From: Chara braunii
Taxonomy: Eukaryota; Streptophyta; Charophyceae; Charales; Characeae
Direction: 5' to 3'
NCBI GenBank assembly: GCA_003427395.1
Contig: BFEA01000105.1
Coordinates: 2,808,115 to 2,839,322, forward strand
Length of the DNA: 31,208 bases
Part shown: one piece after another, positions 20,093-29,134 of the stretch
Position numbering within the stretch: position 1 is the first letter of the stretch
Layout of the letters: each line of letters starts with the position of its first letter
Made by a program: the position numbers and the translations under genes
Notes under the pieces: model-generated
The model's input: the letters and a program-made list of their open reading frames with translations, nothing else
Database searches by the model: none
What the model was told of the DNA's origin: nothing

Positions 20093-21369
20093 ATATAGAA
20101 GAAGGGGTACCATTACAGTCAAGGGCCCTTGCTCTCCTGCCACCCTCTCTGGAAGAAACACCCTGGGAGAAGCACCTGCTGAAGGACGCTAGCTCTGTAA
20201 ACCTGCACCATGCACAGCAGATTGATGGCCAGAGCACTACTGCCACCCACCCGCAACAGCAGACCCCAACCACAGGGGAGACGGCCTCACACCACACACC
20301 AGCATCACTGCTCACAAATGCCCTTCCGGATGTGGCCCCCGACCGTCAGCCTCCACCCCACGACCATGACCACAGACAGCCTGGGGAAACACATTACAGA
20401 CACCACCTCACACCAGCGTACGAACAGATGCTGATGGAGCAAGCACAGGCCGAGGCAGAGTTGCGGGAGGCCATTGCCTACAGAAACGCACACAGGGTGC
20501 GGTTTCCTGAGATGGACGTCTTCATACCCGATCTGCAGTTAGAATCTGGGTCTGAATCGGAACCAGACCATGCTTTAGACCCAAAGAATGATGAGCAATG
20601 GCTCACCTATGAAGTGGGGCAAGAGGCCGCCTTCACAGCAGACCAACGCGCCCTGTTCCATCGCTTGGCCTTAGATCAGGCGCACATGATGCATCAGCAA
20701 CAAGAACAACAGGAGAGTGAGCAAAACCGACTGCTGAGTCATACCACCGAACTGCGTCCTCAGACCGAGGAACAGCAGCGTGCAACCCTGCTACTGCACC
20801 TGCAACAGACTCAACAGTGTCACCATGTTCAACAGCAAAGGGAAGCAATGGGACGGATTGAAACCCAGGACCAACAACAAGTACAATGGGAACGGGAGCA
20901 TTGGCAACAGGTGCAGAAAATGCTGATAACCGGAGAAGAACAGCAAGAGCAGCAACGCAGGTCGGAAGAACCCACCCGCCTGCAACAGTGGGAACAATTC
21001 CAGGAAGCTCAAAACTGGTTGCGATAGCAGCAGCATCTCTACAAGCAAAAGCAGCAGTGGATCTTGGAACAATTACAACAAAGGGCGGTGCAACAACACC
21101 AGCTGCAGCCGCAACCACAACAACAGTCGACATGGGTGCTACAGCCCGAGACGCCACCGCCTATTCCAGTAGAAGGCATAAACCCATCACAAGATCTTGA
21201 AATGGAATCACCTCCACAGGCGACCGGACCACAGGCCACCAGCCGCAACACAACACTGGTCATGGATATCGGGATCCACCCTGTACTGGATCATGAAATG
21301 GAAACGGCCCCACAGGGGGAGGGGACCAACGGGAACGACCGAGAAAAGTGTCCAGAGACCTGGGACTAG
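20089..21369 (+). pseudogene. LINE copy 2 ORF1, middle part with long Gln-rich coiled-coil-like region
   Basis: The frame continues as a 312-codon open stretch to TAG 21025-21027 and then on to TAG 21367-21369. Residues encoded at about 20410-21130 are dominated by Gln, Glu and Leu (EQMLMEQAQAEAELREAIAY, then HMMHQQQEQQESEQNRLL and many QQ pairs), suggesting a long helical or coiled-coil multimerisation region. Acidic segments (SGSESEPDHALDPKNDEQW) also occur. TAG 21025 follows LR and precedes QQ, so a CAG-to-TAG change is likely. The function of such an ORF1 is unknown. Confidence 0.62.
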
Positions 21370-22184
21370 GAAATGACCAGCGAAAGACCAGGGATAGGAT
21401 CAGTCCCGTCCCAGGAGAAACGATCGAATCTTAACACAATCCAGGACAAGGTAGTAAGAGCACAATTGAAAGAGCTCACTGACTGGATACTCAGAAACTG
21501 TCTCCAGCAGGCATCTCCATTACTGAACTCATACCACCCTTGCACTGGGAAAAAATTTGCAGGCGTATTATTGCCAAACAACAAATTAAACAGGCAGTCA
21601 ATAAATACACCAACATTAATGAAATTGATTGGGGCCAAGTGGCAAAAGCCATCATTTCCATTGTCACCGCGCTGCTCGAGGAGCTCAGCGGCAAAACGGC
21701 AGGGTACAACTTCTCTACCGAATTGGTTGACATCTGAAACAAGAGAGGATGCTCGGGTCTGGGCACAGACGACAGCCAATTCTGGCCGACCGTGCTCGTT
21801 GAGGACATTGGGACAGTACTCCATATGGGCATGAGCCATGGTCAGCTGACTCGAGCCCAGCCACCCTTATTGCAGAGGATCCCGATTAATCCCTTGGTTG
21901 GGCCCTCCAATGCCCGGGCAAAGCTGCCACCGAACGGCTCACTGGCATCTCAGGTAATGGACCTGTTGAGGAATGAAGAGGGGGACGGAGATCACGACAG
22001 CGAGGTGGAAGCAGATAGGGGGGATTCAGACTCGGACGAAGACTTTGAAAATGAACCCCCCACGGTGGTCAGACCAGAAATGACACCCTTCCTCCAGCTG
22101 GAAGGAAACCGGTCAGCGGGAACAATCCCTGCACTCCCCCCAATCATAAAACACCTGCAACTGACATGCAGCTGGGGAGTGTAG
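21370..22184 (+). pseudogene. LINE copy 2 ORF1, C-terminal part with acidic tail
   Basis: After a frame change near 21515 the frame reads IIAKQQIKQAVNKYTNINE and IDWGQVAKAIISIVTALLEE, a helical-looking segment. It stops at TGA 21735-21737 and continues in the same frame to 22184, ending in an acidic region (EEGDGDHDSEVEADRGDSDS). An alternative frame (21373-21834) is open by chance. The region ends 86 bp before the ORF2 frame. Confidence 0.55.
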
Positions 22185-22269
22185 GTATCTAGTCCAAGCC
22201 ATAAATGGATTTTATGCATCAGCAAATGGACTGCGTACGGTACCAACCACCTCCCCCTCCACCCCCCCA

Positions 22270-23355
22270 GTGCCTCCCCCCACTCCACAGGTCTCCCTCC
22301 CTTTACGGAGGCTCCCAGACTGGGAAAAAAAACTCAAACAAGTCGATTTGGACATAAGAGCACTTAACTTGAATGGTTTAGCGCAGGCATCACCAGAAAA
22401 GCGAGACACCATTCGGCGAATATTAAAAGGGGAAGACTCGGGAAACTGGCCAGACGTGATATGCGTTCAGGAAACGCACCTCACACACTCCCCCCCCCAT
22501 AAGGCAAAAGAAAAGTGGGTATGGCCATATACATCCTTCTCAGCCCCGGCGAGGTCTGGCGCTTCAACAGGACTGGCCATATGGATTCCCCCCTCCTCGC
22601 GGATCACACCCATAACATGTGAATATGATAGACAACATGGTCGATGGGTGTATGTCAAAGCGAAGATAGGCGAAGAGGAGGTAGGAATTGTTAGTGTATA
22701 CGGCCCAAATGATCCTTTAGACCGAGCACAATTTCTACACCAGCTCTACTAGGAGCTACCCTCAGGGGCCCCATTGATCATTGCTGGGGATTTCAACATC
22801 ACACCGGACCCGATACTAGATAGGAGGTCTTCGTCACAATGTGAGGAGAGGGATGTCACCCAGCATAGCATGAACCCGGATGTAGAGATGCTGGCGAGGT
22901 TCATGGCTGCACTGCAGCTCAAGGACACCTACAAGACGCTCCATCCAACCAAAAGAGCATACACATGTGTTCGGTCAAAAGGGGCTGCAGGAAGATCAAA
23001 CTCCCGAATCGACCGTATCCTCATCTTTGAGGAACTAATTGGAGCACTGACAGTGGCCGATATCATTACCTTCAGTCCATGCAAGTCTTTTGATCATAGA
23101 GGAATAGTGCTTGGGATATCCTTCCTAAATCAAATTGAAAGGGGTCCCAATTTCTACAAGTTCAACACCTCGCTCCTGAAACTGCAAGCTTTGAAGGACT
23201 TGGTAATTTTTTTTTGGGAATATTGGATCACTCAACGGGGAGCATATTATTCAGTAGTACACTGGTTCAATGACGGCCTTGCACAATTGAGAGACCGTGT
23301 CAAAAAATTCTCAATTAATCACGCCAGGGGATGCAAAGCCACACTAGACATGTTC
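22270..23355 (+). pseudogene. LINE copy 2 ORF2 endonuclease (AP-endonuclease-like, EEP family)
   Basis: The protein matches the apurinic-like endonuclease that nicks target DNA for LINE insertion. Visible motifs in order are IRALNLNG (Asn), VICVQETH (catalytic Glu), GIVSVYGPND (Tyr), IIAGDFNITPDP (Asp and Asn), SRIDRILI (Asp) and SFDHRGI (His), so the expected catalytic set is complete. One stop, TAG 22750-22752 after FLHQLY, sits where Gln would be natural. The frame then runs to TLDMF at about 23355, where an unrelated insertion begins. The N-terminal extension before about 22345 is Pro-rich and may not be the true start. Confidence 0.92.
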
Positions 23356-23357
23356 GC

Positions 23358-23435
23358 GTTCAGGTTTTGAACGCGCGTTTCACGTTCAGGTTTTGAACAC
23401 GCGTTTCACGTTCAGGTTTTGAACGCGGTGAACGT
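23358..23435. repeat. Three tandem 26-bp repeats with internal GTTC..GAAC palindrome
   Basis: GTTCAGGTTTTGAAC starts at 23358, 23384 and 23410, separated by CGCGTTTCAC-type linkers. GTTC and GAAC pair within each unit. Subterminal repeats of this sort are common in DNA transposons as transposase-binding sites, which is inference here. Confidence 0.85.
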
Positions 23436-23628
23436 GCGGTCACTGAACATGGCTGAACGCTTTTGATGCGTTCGTGCAGAAGCCATGTAGTGTTGGGGGC
23501 GGCAGGTTTGGGGGTGGGGGGGAATGGGTGGCGAGGGAGGGGCCAGCAGCCCTGCAAAAAAAAACAACAACCAAGTAATGGCCAAAAACAAAAGTCGAAA
23601 CATCCATACGCGGCAAAAAAACTGTGGC

Positions 23629-24496
23629 CACATGCACTCCTTTTTTTTGGGCGGGGGCGGGGTGGGGGAATCTCACGGCCCATGCAGGCTATCTGAAGGG
23701 TCCTCGCAGACATGTAGCGCAGACCGCCCCACCAAAATCGAGGCAGGCAGTGAATATGAAATAGAGAACGAGTTGGCTGAATATATACCCGAGATTCGAA
23801 TTCAGGTCTGTGTTTCAGCAGTTATGGGTTGCTCATGTAGCTAGGCCCTGTTGGTCTCTGCACGTGACTCTTAGGGCTTGGCTGCACTACTCACCAAATG
23901 TGCAAAACTAGAATGAATCTTCTGCAGAACATGGAATAATACGCCACCATATATTTTGTCTTTTGTGCATGTGGTGAGTAGAGGCACTCAGGGCCACTGC
24001 ACGTATTGCTAAGAAAAGAAAAACAAGAAAAAAGAAAAACGAGAAAAAGGAAAAACGAGAAAAAGGAAAAACGAGAATTTTTTCTCGTTTTTCTTTTCTT
24101 AGGAATACGTGTAGTGGCCCTAAGGGCCTCTACTCACCACATGCACAAAATACAAAACATATGGTGGCGTATTATTCCATGTTCTGCAGAAGATTCATTC
24201 TAGTTTTGCATATTTGATGAGTAGTGCAGCCAAGCCCTAAGAGTCACGTGCAGAGACCAATAGGCCCTAGCTACGTGAGCAACCCATAACTGTTGAAACA
24301 CAGACCTGAATTCGAATCTCGGGTATATATTCGGCCAGCTCGTGCTCTATTTCATATTTACTGCCTGCCTCGATTTTGGTGGGGCTGTCGGCGCTACATG
24401 TCTGCNAGGACCCTTCAGATAGCCTGCATGGGCCTTCTGAGCCATGTTAGGGAGATTCCCCCACCCCGCCCCCCCCCAAAAAAATGAGTGCATGTG
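23629..24496. repeat. Large inverted repeat made of two tRNA-derived SINE sequences
   Basis: The arms of about 390-420 bp are highly similar and symmetric about 24055. Paired landmarks include GGCTATCTGAAGGG (23687) with CCCTTCAGATAGCC (24411). Each arm carries Pol III boxes: the right arm has TAGCTACGTGAG (24268-24279) and GAATTCGAATCTC (24308-24320) on the plus strand; the left arm has their complements at 23832-23843 and 23791-23803. The heads therefore face the centre and would direct transcription outward. An A-rich spacer (about 24010-24100) with ACGAGAAAAAGGAAAA repeats and AAAACGAGAATTTTTTCTCG separates them. One N lies at 24406. Confidence 0.9.
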
Positions 24497-24753
24497 TGTG
24501 TGTGTAAATATCTGTGTGTATTAGTGTGCGTGTGTATATATTTGGGTGGGGGTATTTCGTGTGTTTTTTTTCTTTTTTCTTTTTTTGAATGCCACGCGTC
24601 CCAGGGTGGTGCATGATGCGCGCATGCTCGGAGGGGGGGCACGTTCGATTTTTTCCTGCCCCTTGCCACATGGCGCGTTTGAACGCGTTTGAACGCTCGC
24701 AGAGGGGGATTGAGCGCGCGCGTTTGAACGAGAACGCGCGTTCACGGCATTCA

Positions 24754-25745
24754 AACACTTACACGGAGACAGTGTGCTCAGGAATTTAGAAGAATGGGAT
24801 AGAAAATTACAGACAGACCCCCTAGATGAGGAGACCTATAACAAACTGCAAATGGCAAGGGACCACCTTCAGTCCTACTTGGAACATCAAGCGGAGGCGT
24901 GAAGAGTGCAAGCAAGAATACGGCGATAAGACACCGAAGGAACAATGACCAAGGTATATTTCAGAAAAGCAAGGGCAAAGGCAAGGATGACAATGGTAAC
25001 TTCGTTGAAGCACCCCTTTAACCACACCCTACCTGATACAACCAACGCCTACACCGTTGTTGACTATGCCGCCCAGTTCTATCAGAAACTCTATGCATCA
25101 GAATCCTCATAATGGGGAAACGAACAACTCACAAACGCTTGGAACCTCATGCTCCAACAGCTTCCGTCGATGCTTTCAACTCAACAAAAAAATGCATATG
25201 GAGACACCTCTCTCTATCGACGAACTACTGGAGGCACTACAAGGGATGGAGGAGGAAAAGACGCCCGACTTGGACTCCTTTCCAAAGGAGTTTTGACTCC
25301 AGCAATGGGACGTCTTCAGGACTAGTCTGTTAGACTATGTTCAAGCCGTGAGACAGGAAGGGACCTTTGGGGGACTAGTTAGCCAGGGGGTCACCACCCT
25401 GTTGTACAAGAAAGGAAACAAGGCAGACGTAAGAAACTACAGACCCATCACCCTTCTCCTCCTCCCCTACAAGATTGCCTCTAAAGCCCTCACTAACAGA
25501 CTGCTCCCGTAAATGGAATACCTCATCCACCTGGACCAGACAGGGTTCATGCCACAAAGGAACATCCAAGATAATGTCCTACCAGTCAACGAAACCATCA
25601 AGTACGCGAGACAACGTAAGGGAGAGGCTGCAATCTTGTTCATCGACTTCAAAAAAGCATACGATCATGTGGATTGGGACTTTCTGGACTGTTGTCTACA
25701 CAAAATGAATTTTGGGGAATCTTCATCCCACAACCCTTTCTCTTC
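24754..25745 (+). pseudogene. LINE copy 2 ORF2 linker and truncated reverse transcriptase
   Basis: The frame resumes as KHLHGDSVLRNLEEWDRKL through to VYFRKARAKA, the region between endonuclease and RT. After a shift near 25186 (a run of A) it reads KEF, YKKGNKADVRNYRPITLL, QTGFMPQRNIQDNV and ILFIDFKKAYDHVDWDFL. These are the opening blocks of LINE reverse transcriptase, including the first catalytic Asp. The sequence then breaks after HKMNFG. A fragment NPFLFIMGQA follows in another frame, so a deletion removed the segment before it. The FADD motif is absent. Stops include TGA 25294-25296 and TAA 25510-25512. Confidence 0.9.
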
Positions 25746-26200
25746 ATAATGGGCCAAGCAGATTGCTTCAAGCCCTTCCTGATACTGATCTGACATGCAA
25801 CACCAGTACTTCTGAGCCACATTTTCCCAGGGCTTGAAATGCCCTGCGATCCAAAAACCGAGTTGGCGCGGGCCTCCTCTTGGTTGCGCTGCTAGCCGTT
25901 TTTCCCGGCGGCCTACCTCCGAAAGTCTTTCTTTTGTGAAACCCAAGGTAGGGCTACCACAGGGGGTGATATGAGCACCTCCATGCAGTAACGTGTGACG
26001 AACCACTTCCCGACCCCATGCTATCTTTCGTACCCTTTGACTCAATACCCCTTTTTGTATCATGCCAACCCCATAGAACCCCCGTCGCTTTTCTTGATTT
26101 CAGACGCCTTGTTTGAGCCCCCATTTTTTTCGGTAGTTCTAGTGATTCTTGGAATTCTGCTTTTTGTAATTCGGGAAATACACGGGAAATTACGCGCGCC
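25746..26200. other. Unassigned stretch after the truncated RT
   Basis: An open frame at 25995-26276 and a minus-strand frame across 25665-26063 have no recognisable domain. The stretch may be LINE-derived or unrelated sequence joined by the deletion. Confidence 0.35.
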
Positions 26201-26202
26201 TG

Positions 26203-26330
26203 AGCAAGTGCACTGGGAATCGGGCTTGATAGTTAGGAATTACGGAATAAACAGATATGGCGATTTCAATTTTTGAATTCATGGGCAAACTCTGTTTATT
26301 CCGTACTTCCTAAGCGAGTGCACTGAGCGG
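26203..26330. repeat. Small inverted repeat around ATATGGCGATTTCAATTTTT
   Basis: GCAAGTGCACTG..AGTTAGGAATTACGGAATAAACAG (about 26205-26254) pairs with CTGTTTATTCCGTACTTCC..GCGAGTGCACTG (about 26289-26327). The central ATATGGCGATTTCAATTTTTG recurs in both directions in the larger palindrome that follows. Confidence 0.8.
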
Positions 26331-26783
26331 TAAAGGAGAGAGGGGGAAAGGAGAGAGGAAAGAGTGCGGGGGAAGAATAACGCGGGAAATAAGGAGGAGG
26401 AAGCTCGCATGCGCGGCGCTGACAATAAGAGGAAAAAGGCACCAAAACAGTTACAGCTTGCCCATGAATTCAAAAATTGAAATCGCCATATCCGCTCAGT
26501 GCACTCGCTCAGGCATAAACTGTCGATGAATTCAATTTTTGAATTCATGGGCAAGCTCTGTTGATTTCAGGCAAAAATTGAAATCGCCGTAATTCCTAAC
26601 TGTCGAGCGGATATGGCGATTTCAATTTTTGAATTCATGGGCAAGCTGCAACTGTTTTGGTGCCTTTTTCCTCTTGTTGTCGGCGCCGCGCATGCGAGCT
26701 TCCTCCTCCTTATTTCCCGCGTCATTCTTCCCCCGCACTCTTTCCTCTCTCCTTTCCCCCTCCTCTTCTTCTCCTATCGCAAC
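26331..26783. repeat. Large foldback element, arms about 165 bp
   Basis: Left arm (26331-26496) and right arm (about 26605-26783) are near-perfect reverse complements: for example GGGGGAAGAATAACGCGGG against CCCGCGTCATTCTTCCCCC, and GGTGCCTTTTTCCTCTT against AAGAGGAAAAAGGCACC. The 110-bp centre carries further AATTCAATTTTTGAATT-type palindromes. No coding capacity. The pyrimidine-rich right arm runs directly into the promoter-like region. Confidence 0.9.
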
Positions 26784-26939
26784 TGTTTTTCCCTCTCTCT
26801 CTCTCTCTGCTTTTTGCGCGCCTGTTTCCTCTTCTTGATCATCTGAATCTTGGACCCGTCTCACGCTGCTTTTCACGCCTCGTCTCTTCTCGCTCTTCAA
26901 CCTTGGCTCACGAAGCCCGGTTGGTCCTCCGATCACCCC

Positions 26940-27200
26940 GACTCACCAATCAGACGCGTTGAGTCAGAGGATCTTCCTATTGCGCGACGAATCTGATTGG
27001 CCAACTATCGGGATCCAAAGAATCAACATGGCTTCCCTTGAGCACCTTTCACTGAACCTTCTCCCCTTACACCTCGATCTCCCCTCTGTCCCCTCCCCCA
27101 TCTATCTCCTTTCTCGCAACTATAAATTCCGCAAGCGCGCCCGCAAAGCTCTCTTACGTTTTCCACTCGCAAGTCAGCTTCCGGGAAGCAGTGGCTAGGT
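26940..27200 (+). promoter_or_regulatory. Possible Pol II promoter: CCAAT boxes, TATA box, first-exon donor
   Basis: CCAAT (26945-26949) and an inverted ATTGG (26996-27000) lie upstream of TATAAAT (27121-27127) in a GC-moderate context. About 25-70 bp downstream, TGGCTAG|GTGAGG (cut at 27198/27199) is a good splice donor. This arrangement could be the promoter and non-coding first exon of a host gene or of a retroelement LTR. No coding exon is assigned to it; the orphan ORF at 28221 is the nearest candidate. Confidence 0.4.
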
Positions 27201-27555
27201 GAGGTGTTTGGTGCGAGTCGAAAAGTCCTGTCGGGTTGACTGTAGGCTGGCCGGCTGCGCGCTTGATCGTCACGACGGACTGTGGGATCCAGGCGAGCCG
27301 CGTCGAGCTTGCGTCGGCGGGGTGACGATTGCAGTGGTGGAAGTAAGCACGCGACGGCCAGGATCGTCGGTGCGGGGGTGAGGATCGATAATTCGAGTTG
27401 AGTGGATGATTGGCCCGGGGCCATACTGGAATTTTACGGCGAATGCGCCTTCATTGTTGCGGATTAATTTTTGGTATGAGTTTGTGGCTGTGAAGCCGGA
27501 CGTTCCTTTGTCAAAGTCCAGTATGTCCTGTCTCGACATTTCTCGTCTATCTGTC

Positions 27556-27605
<50 letters not shown>

Positions 27606-28220
27606 TTTTTTTTTCTCTCTCTCTCTCTCTCCGATTTGAATGATGATGTGTTACGAGTTTGTCTCTCCTGTGTCCGAAGTGAACTCTTGTGACTTCCTGC
27701 AAAGAAGAACTTCTTCCGGAACTCTTCCATTTGTTTCCTGGGTAATCCCCAGATGTAAGGAAGCTCAATCCTCTTGTCTTGTGAACGCTGGATGCATGTG
27801 TACTATCCCCCGATTTGTCTTAGATGCATCATTGGCATTTTCGCACCTTCCAAAATTGATGTATGCATGGAGATGTTTGTATGTGAATTTTTGCGTTGAT
27901 TAAACCCCGATCTCGATGGGATTTTGTTCGAGAATGCAAGAGTGTTTAGATCTGTCGTTCCGAATGCACTGCGCATGCCATCTGCCTTATGTTGCACGAC
28001 ATCTGCAGACAGTCTATAGGGCAGCCTTGGAAAAGCCAGGCACCTCGTGTTGTTGTTAATCTGGTCTGCTGAAACTGAGTCGTGGGTTGATCCCTCGAAA
28101 CTCCAACCCGATGAATGCATGGATGCTTCCCTCGTGTCAAAAGGAAGGAAAATACTAGTTAGTTCTTTTTCGATTATGCCTTTTGATGACGTCTCGAGGG
28201 TGTTTGCAAACTCCTTTTGA
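27201..28220. other. Unassigned leader or intron-like stretch with a (TC)n-T-(TC)n run
   Basis: (TC)n at about 27559-27597, then a T-tract and further (CT)n to about 27631, interrupts otherwise mixed sequence. AATCCCCAG at 27745-27752 is a possible splice acceptor. No protein domain is recognised in any frame. Confidence 0.4.
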
Positions 28221-28769
28221 TTGATTGATATGTGGACTAACGACCGCTCCTCGATCGGGCGCCAGCCTCCCGTATCTCCCTCGCCAACGCGCCCCTTCCC
28301 TTACAACGAGGAAAGGACATGTGTATGGGAGTGGGACGTACGAGAAGCTGTCGCACGGATCGGTGGACAATATTACTTCCCTCTCGAAAATCATTGTTTC
28401 GGGTTCGTGGATGCGGACTTTGTCATTATTGATACGCATTTCCCACCCTACTCAGTACTGTTGCCATTTAACGAGCTGATTGTCATTCCGTGGACGGCAG
28501 TGGCGCCCCATTGGCCTCGAACCCTGTGCACTAAGTGCCAGCGTTTCAATCGCTACGAATCAAAGAGCTTCCACTACCGGATACAGAGTGAAGATGAGCA
28601 CAAGGAAAGATCCACGCGGCTAAGGCCATCCACGTCAGACTCGGAACTGACCAACGAGCGACGTCGGGAATTGATACAGAAACGGGATACGTGGAGTGTA
28701 CTGCATCCCTTCTGCTCTAAACGAAGATTCGTAGCGTGGTGGCTAACTCGACAATACTTTTTGGATTGA
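28221..28769 (+). CDS. Hypothetical 182-codon ORF, unrecognised
   Basis: An open plus-strand frame without internal stops encodes about 182 residues. The middle (ENHCFGFVDADFVIIDTHF, then VLLPFNELIVIPWTAVAPHW) alternates hydrophobic and charged residues like a folded beta-rich domain. LCTKCQRFNRY contains a CxxC pair. The C-terminal third is Arg/Glu/Ser-rich and helical in character. I do not recognise the family. It lies between the promoter-like region (26.94-27.20 kb) and the primer binding site of the gypsy element (29.0 kb), so it may be host-derived, part of an LTR, or an accessory frame of the element. It could also be a chance frame in GC-moderate DNA. Confidence 0.4.
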   Translation: MIDMWTNDRSSIGRQPPVSPSPTRPFPYNEERTCVWEWDVREAVARIGGQYYFPLENHCFGFVDADFVIIDTHFPPYSVLLPFNELIVIPWTAVAPHWPRTLCTKCQRFNRYESKSFHYRIQSEDEHKERSTRLRPSTSDSELTNERRRELIQKRDTWSVLHPFCSKRRFVAWWLTRQYFLD

Positions 28770-29004
28770 ATTTGGAAATTTTTTTTTCGCGTCGTTCCCT
28801 CGCGTGCATTCCGCGACGCGCGAAAGCAACCGACTCACTTTATCAGGCCAACACGGGGGATTTCAGTTCTGTGTGTGTCCCCACACTCAATTTTCCAAAA
28901 ATCCTTAGCACACCCCATCTTGCTGGTTTTTTTTTTTAGGCCTTCTTTCTGCACTCTTAGCACTCTGAACGAAAGACAGCACAGGGCGTCACTGGGCGTG
29001 AGGT
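28770..29004 (+). other. Presumed 3' end of the 5' LTR, boundaries not resolved
   Basis: The sequence directly upstream of the primer binding site should be the end of the 5' LTR. It contains a T-tract at about 28929 and no canonical CA end next to the site (it reads GGGCGTGAGGT). A second LTR copy is not in the window, so neither boundary can be fixed. Confidence 0.4.
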
Positions 29005-29017
29005 TGGTATCGGAGCC
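29005..29017 (+). promoter_or_regulatory. Primer binding site for initiator tRNA-Met
   Basis: TGGTATCGGAGCC differs by one base from the usual plant retroelement site TGGTATCAGAGC, which pairs with the 3' end of initiator methionine tRNA to prime minus-strand cDNA synthesis. It lies about 120 bp before gag, where it is expected. Confidence 0.85.
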
Positions 29018-29120
29018 GACACGTGTCGGTTCTGATGATAGTGAGTCGAACTGGCGAGAGGTAGAAGAAGTCCTCAACCTGCTCGTCGAGACTGCCCAGT
29101 GACCAGATCTAGATCTGGTC
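29016..29120 (+). promoter_or_regulatory. Two perfect palindromes in the gag leader
   Basis: CCGACACGTGTCGG (29016-29029) overlaps the end of the primer binding site. GACCAGATCTAGATCTGGTC (29101-29120) lies 14 bp before the gag ATG. Short palindromes between primer site and gag act as RNA dimerisation signals in retroviruses; applying this to the present element is inference. Confidence 0.6.
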
Positions 29121-29134
29121 CAGCTAGACCAGCT

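Larger units (their letters stand above)
23356..24753. mobile_element. 1.4-kb nested insertion containing inverted tRNA-derived SINE copies
   Basis: The insertion splits LINE ORF2 between TLDMF and KHLHGDSV. GCGTTCA (23356-23362) and GCATTCA (24747-24753) are a candidate 7-bp target-site duplication with one mismatch. The ends are rich in GTTC..GAAC words: left, GTTCAGGTTTTGAACGCGCG in three 26-bp copies; right, several GTTTGAACG words. The inner 870 bp (23629-24496) are an inverted repeat listed separately. Nothing in it codes for a recognisable protein. The element family is unknown to me. Confidence 0.75.
18650..25745 (+). mobile_element. LINE copy 2: ORF1, endonuclease, truncated RT, split by a nested insertion
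   Basis: A plus-strand LINE with a long ORF1 region (18680-22184), an ORF2 endonuclease (22270-23355), a 1.4-kb insertion (about 23363-24746), and ORF2 linker and reverse transcriptase up to about 25745, where the RT breaks off after its second conserved block. Just upstream, GTGTTGTGCTCTTTA-type words repeat three times (about 18645-18700) and may be the 5' end or promoter. It carries many stops, several readable as C-to-T changes, and is inactive. A 3' end and poly(A) tail are not present. Confidence 0.88.

Noticed and set aside
18673-22412. Minus-strand open frames of up to 174 codons
   Set aside because: They mirror the Gln/Pro-rich plus-strand ORF1 and show no domain; treated as shadows.
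23358-23435. CRISPR-like array of 26-bp repeats
   Set aside because: Only three units without true spacers, located at a transposon end in eukaryotic DNA.
25995-26276. 93-codon frame with a hydrophobic stretch
   Set aside because: It runs into the inverted repeat at 26.2 kb and has no recognisable features; membrane-like appearance is due to T-rich codons.
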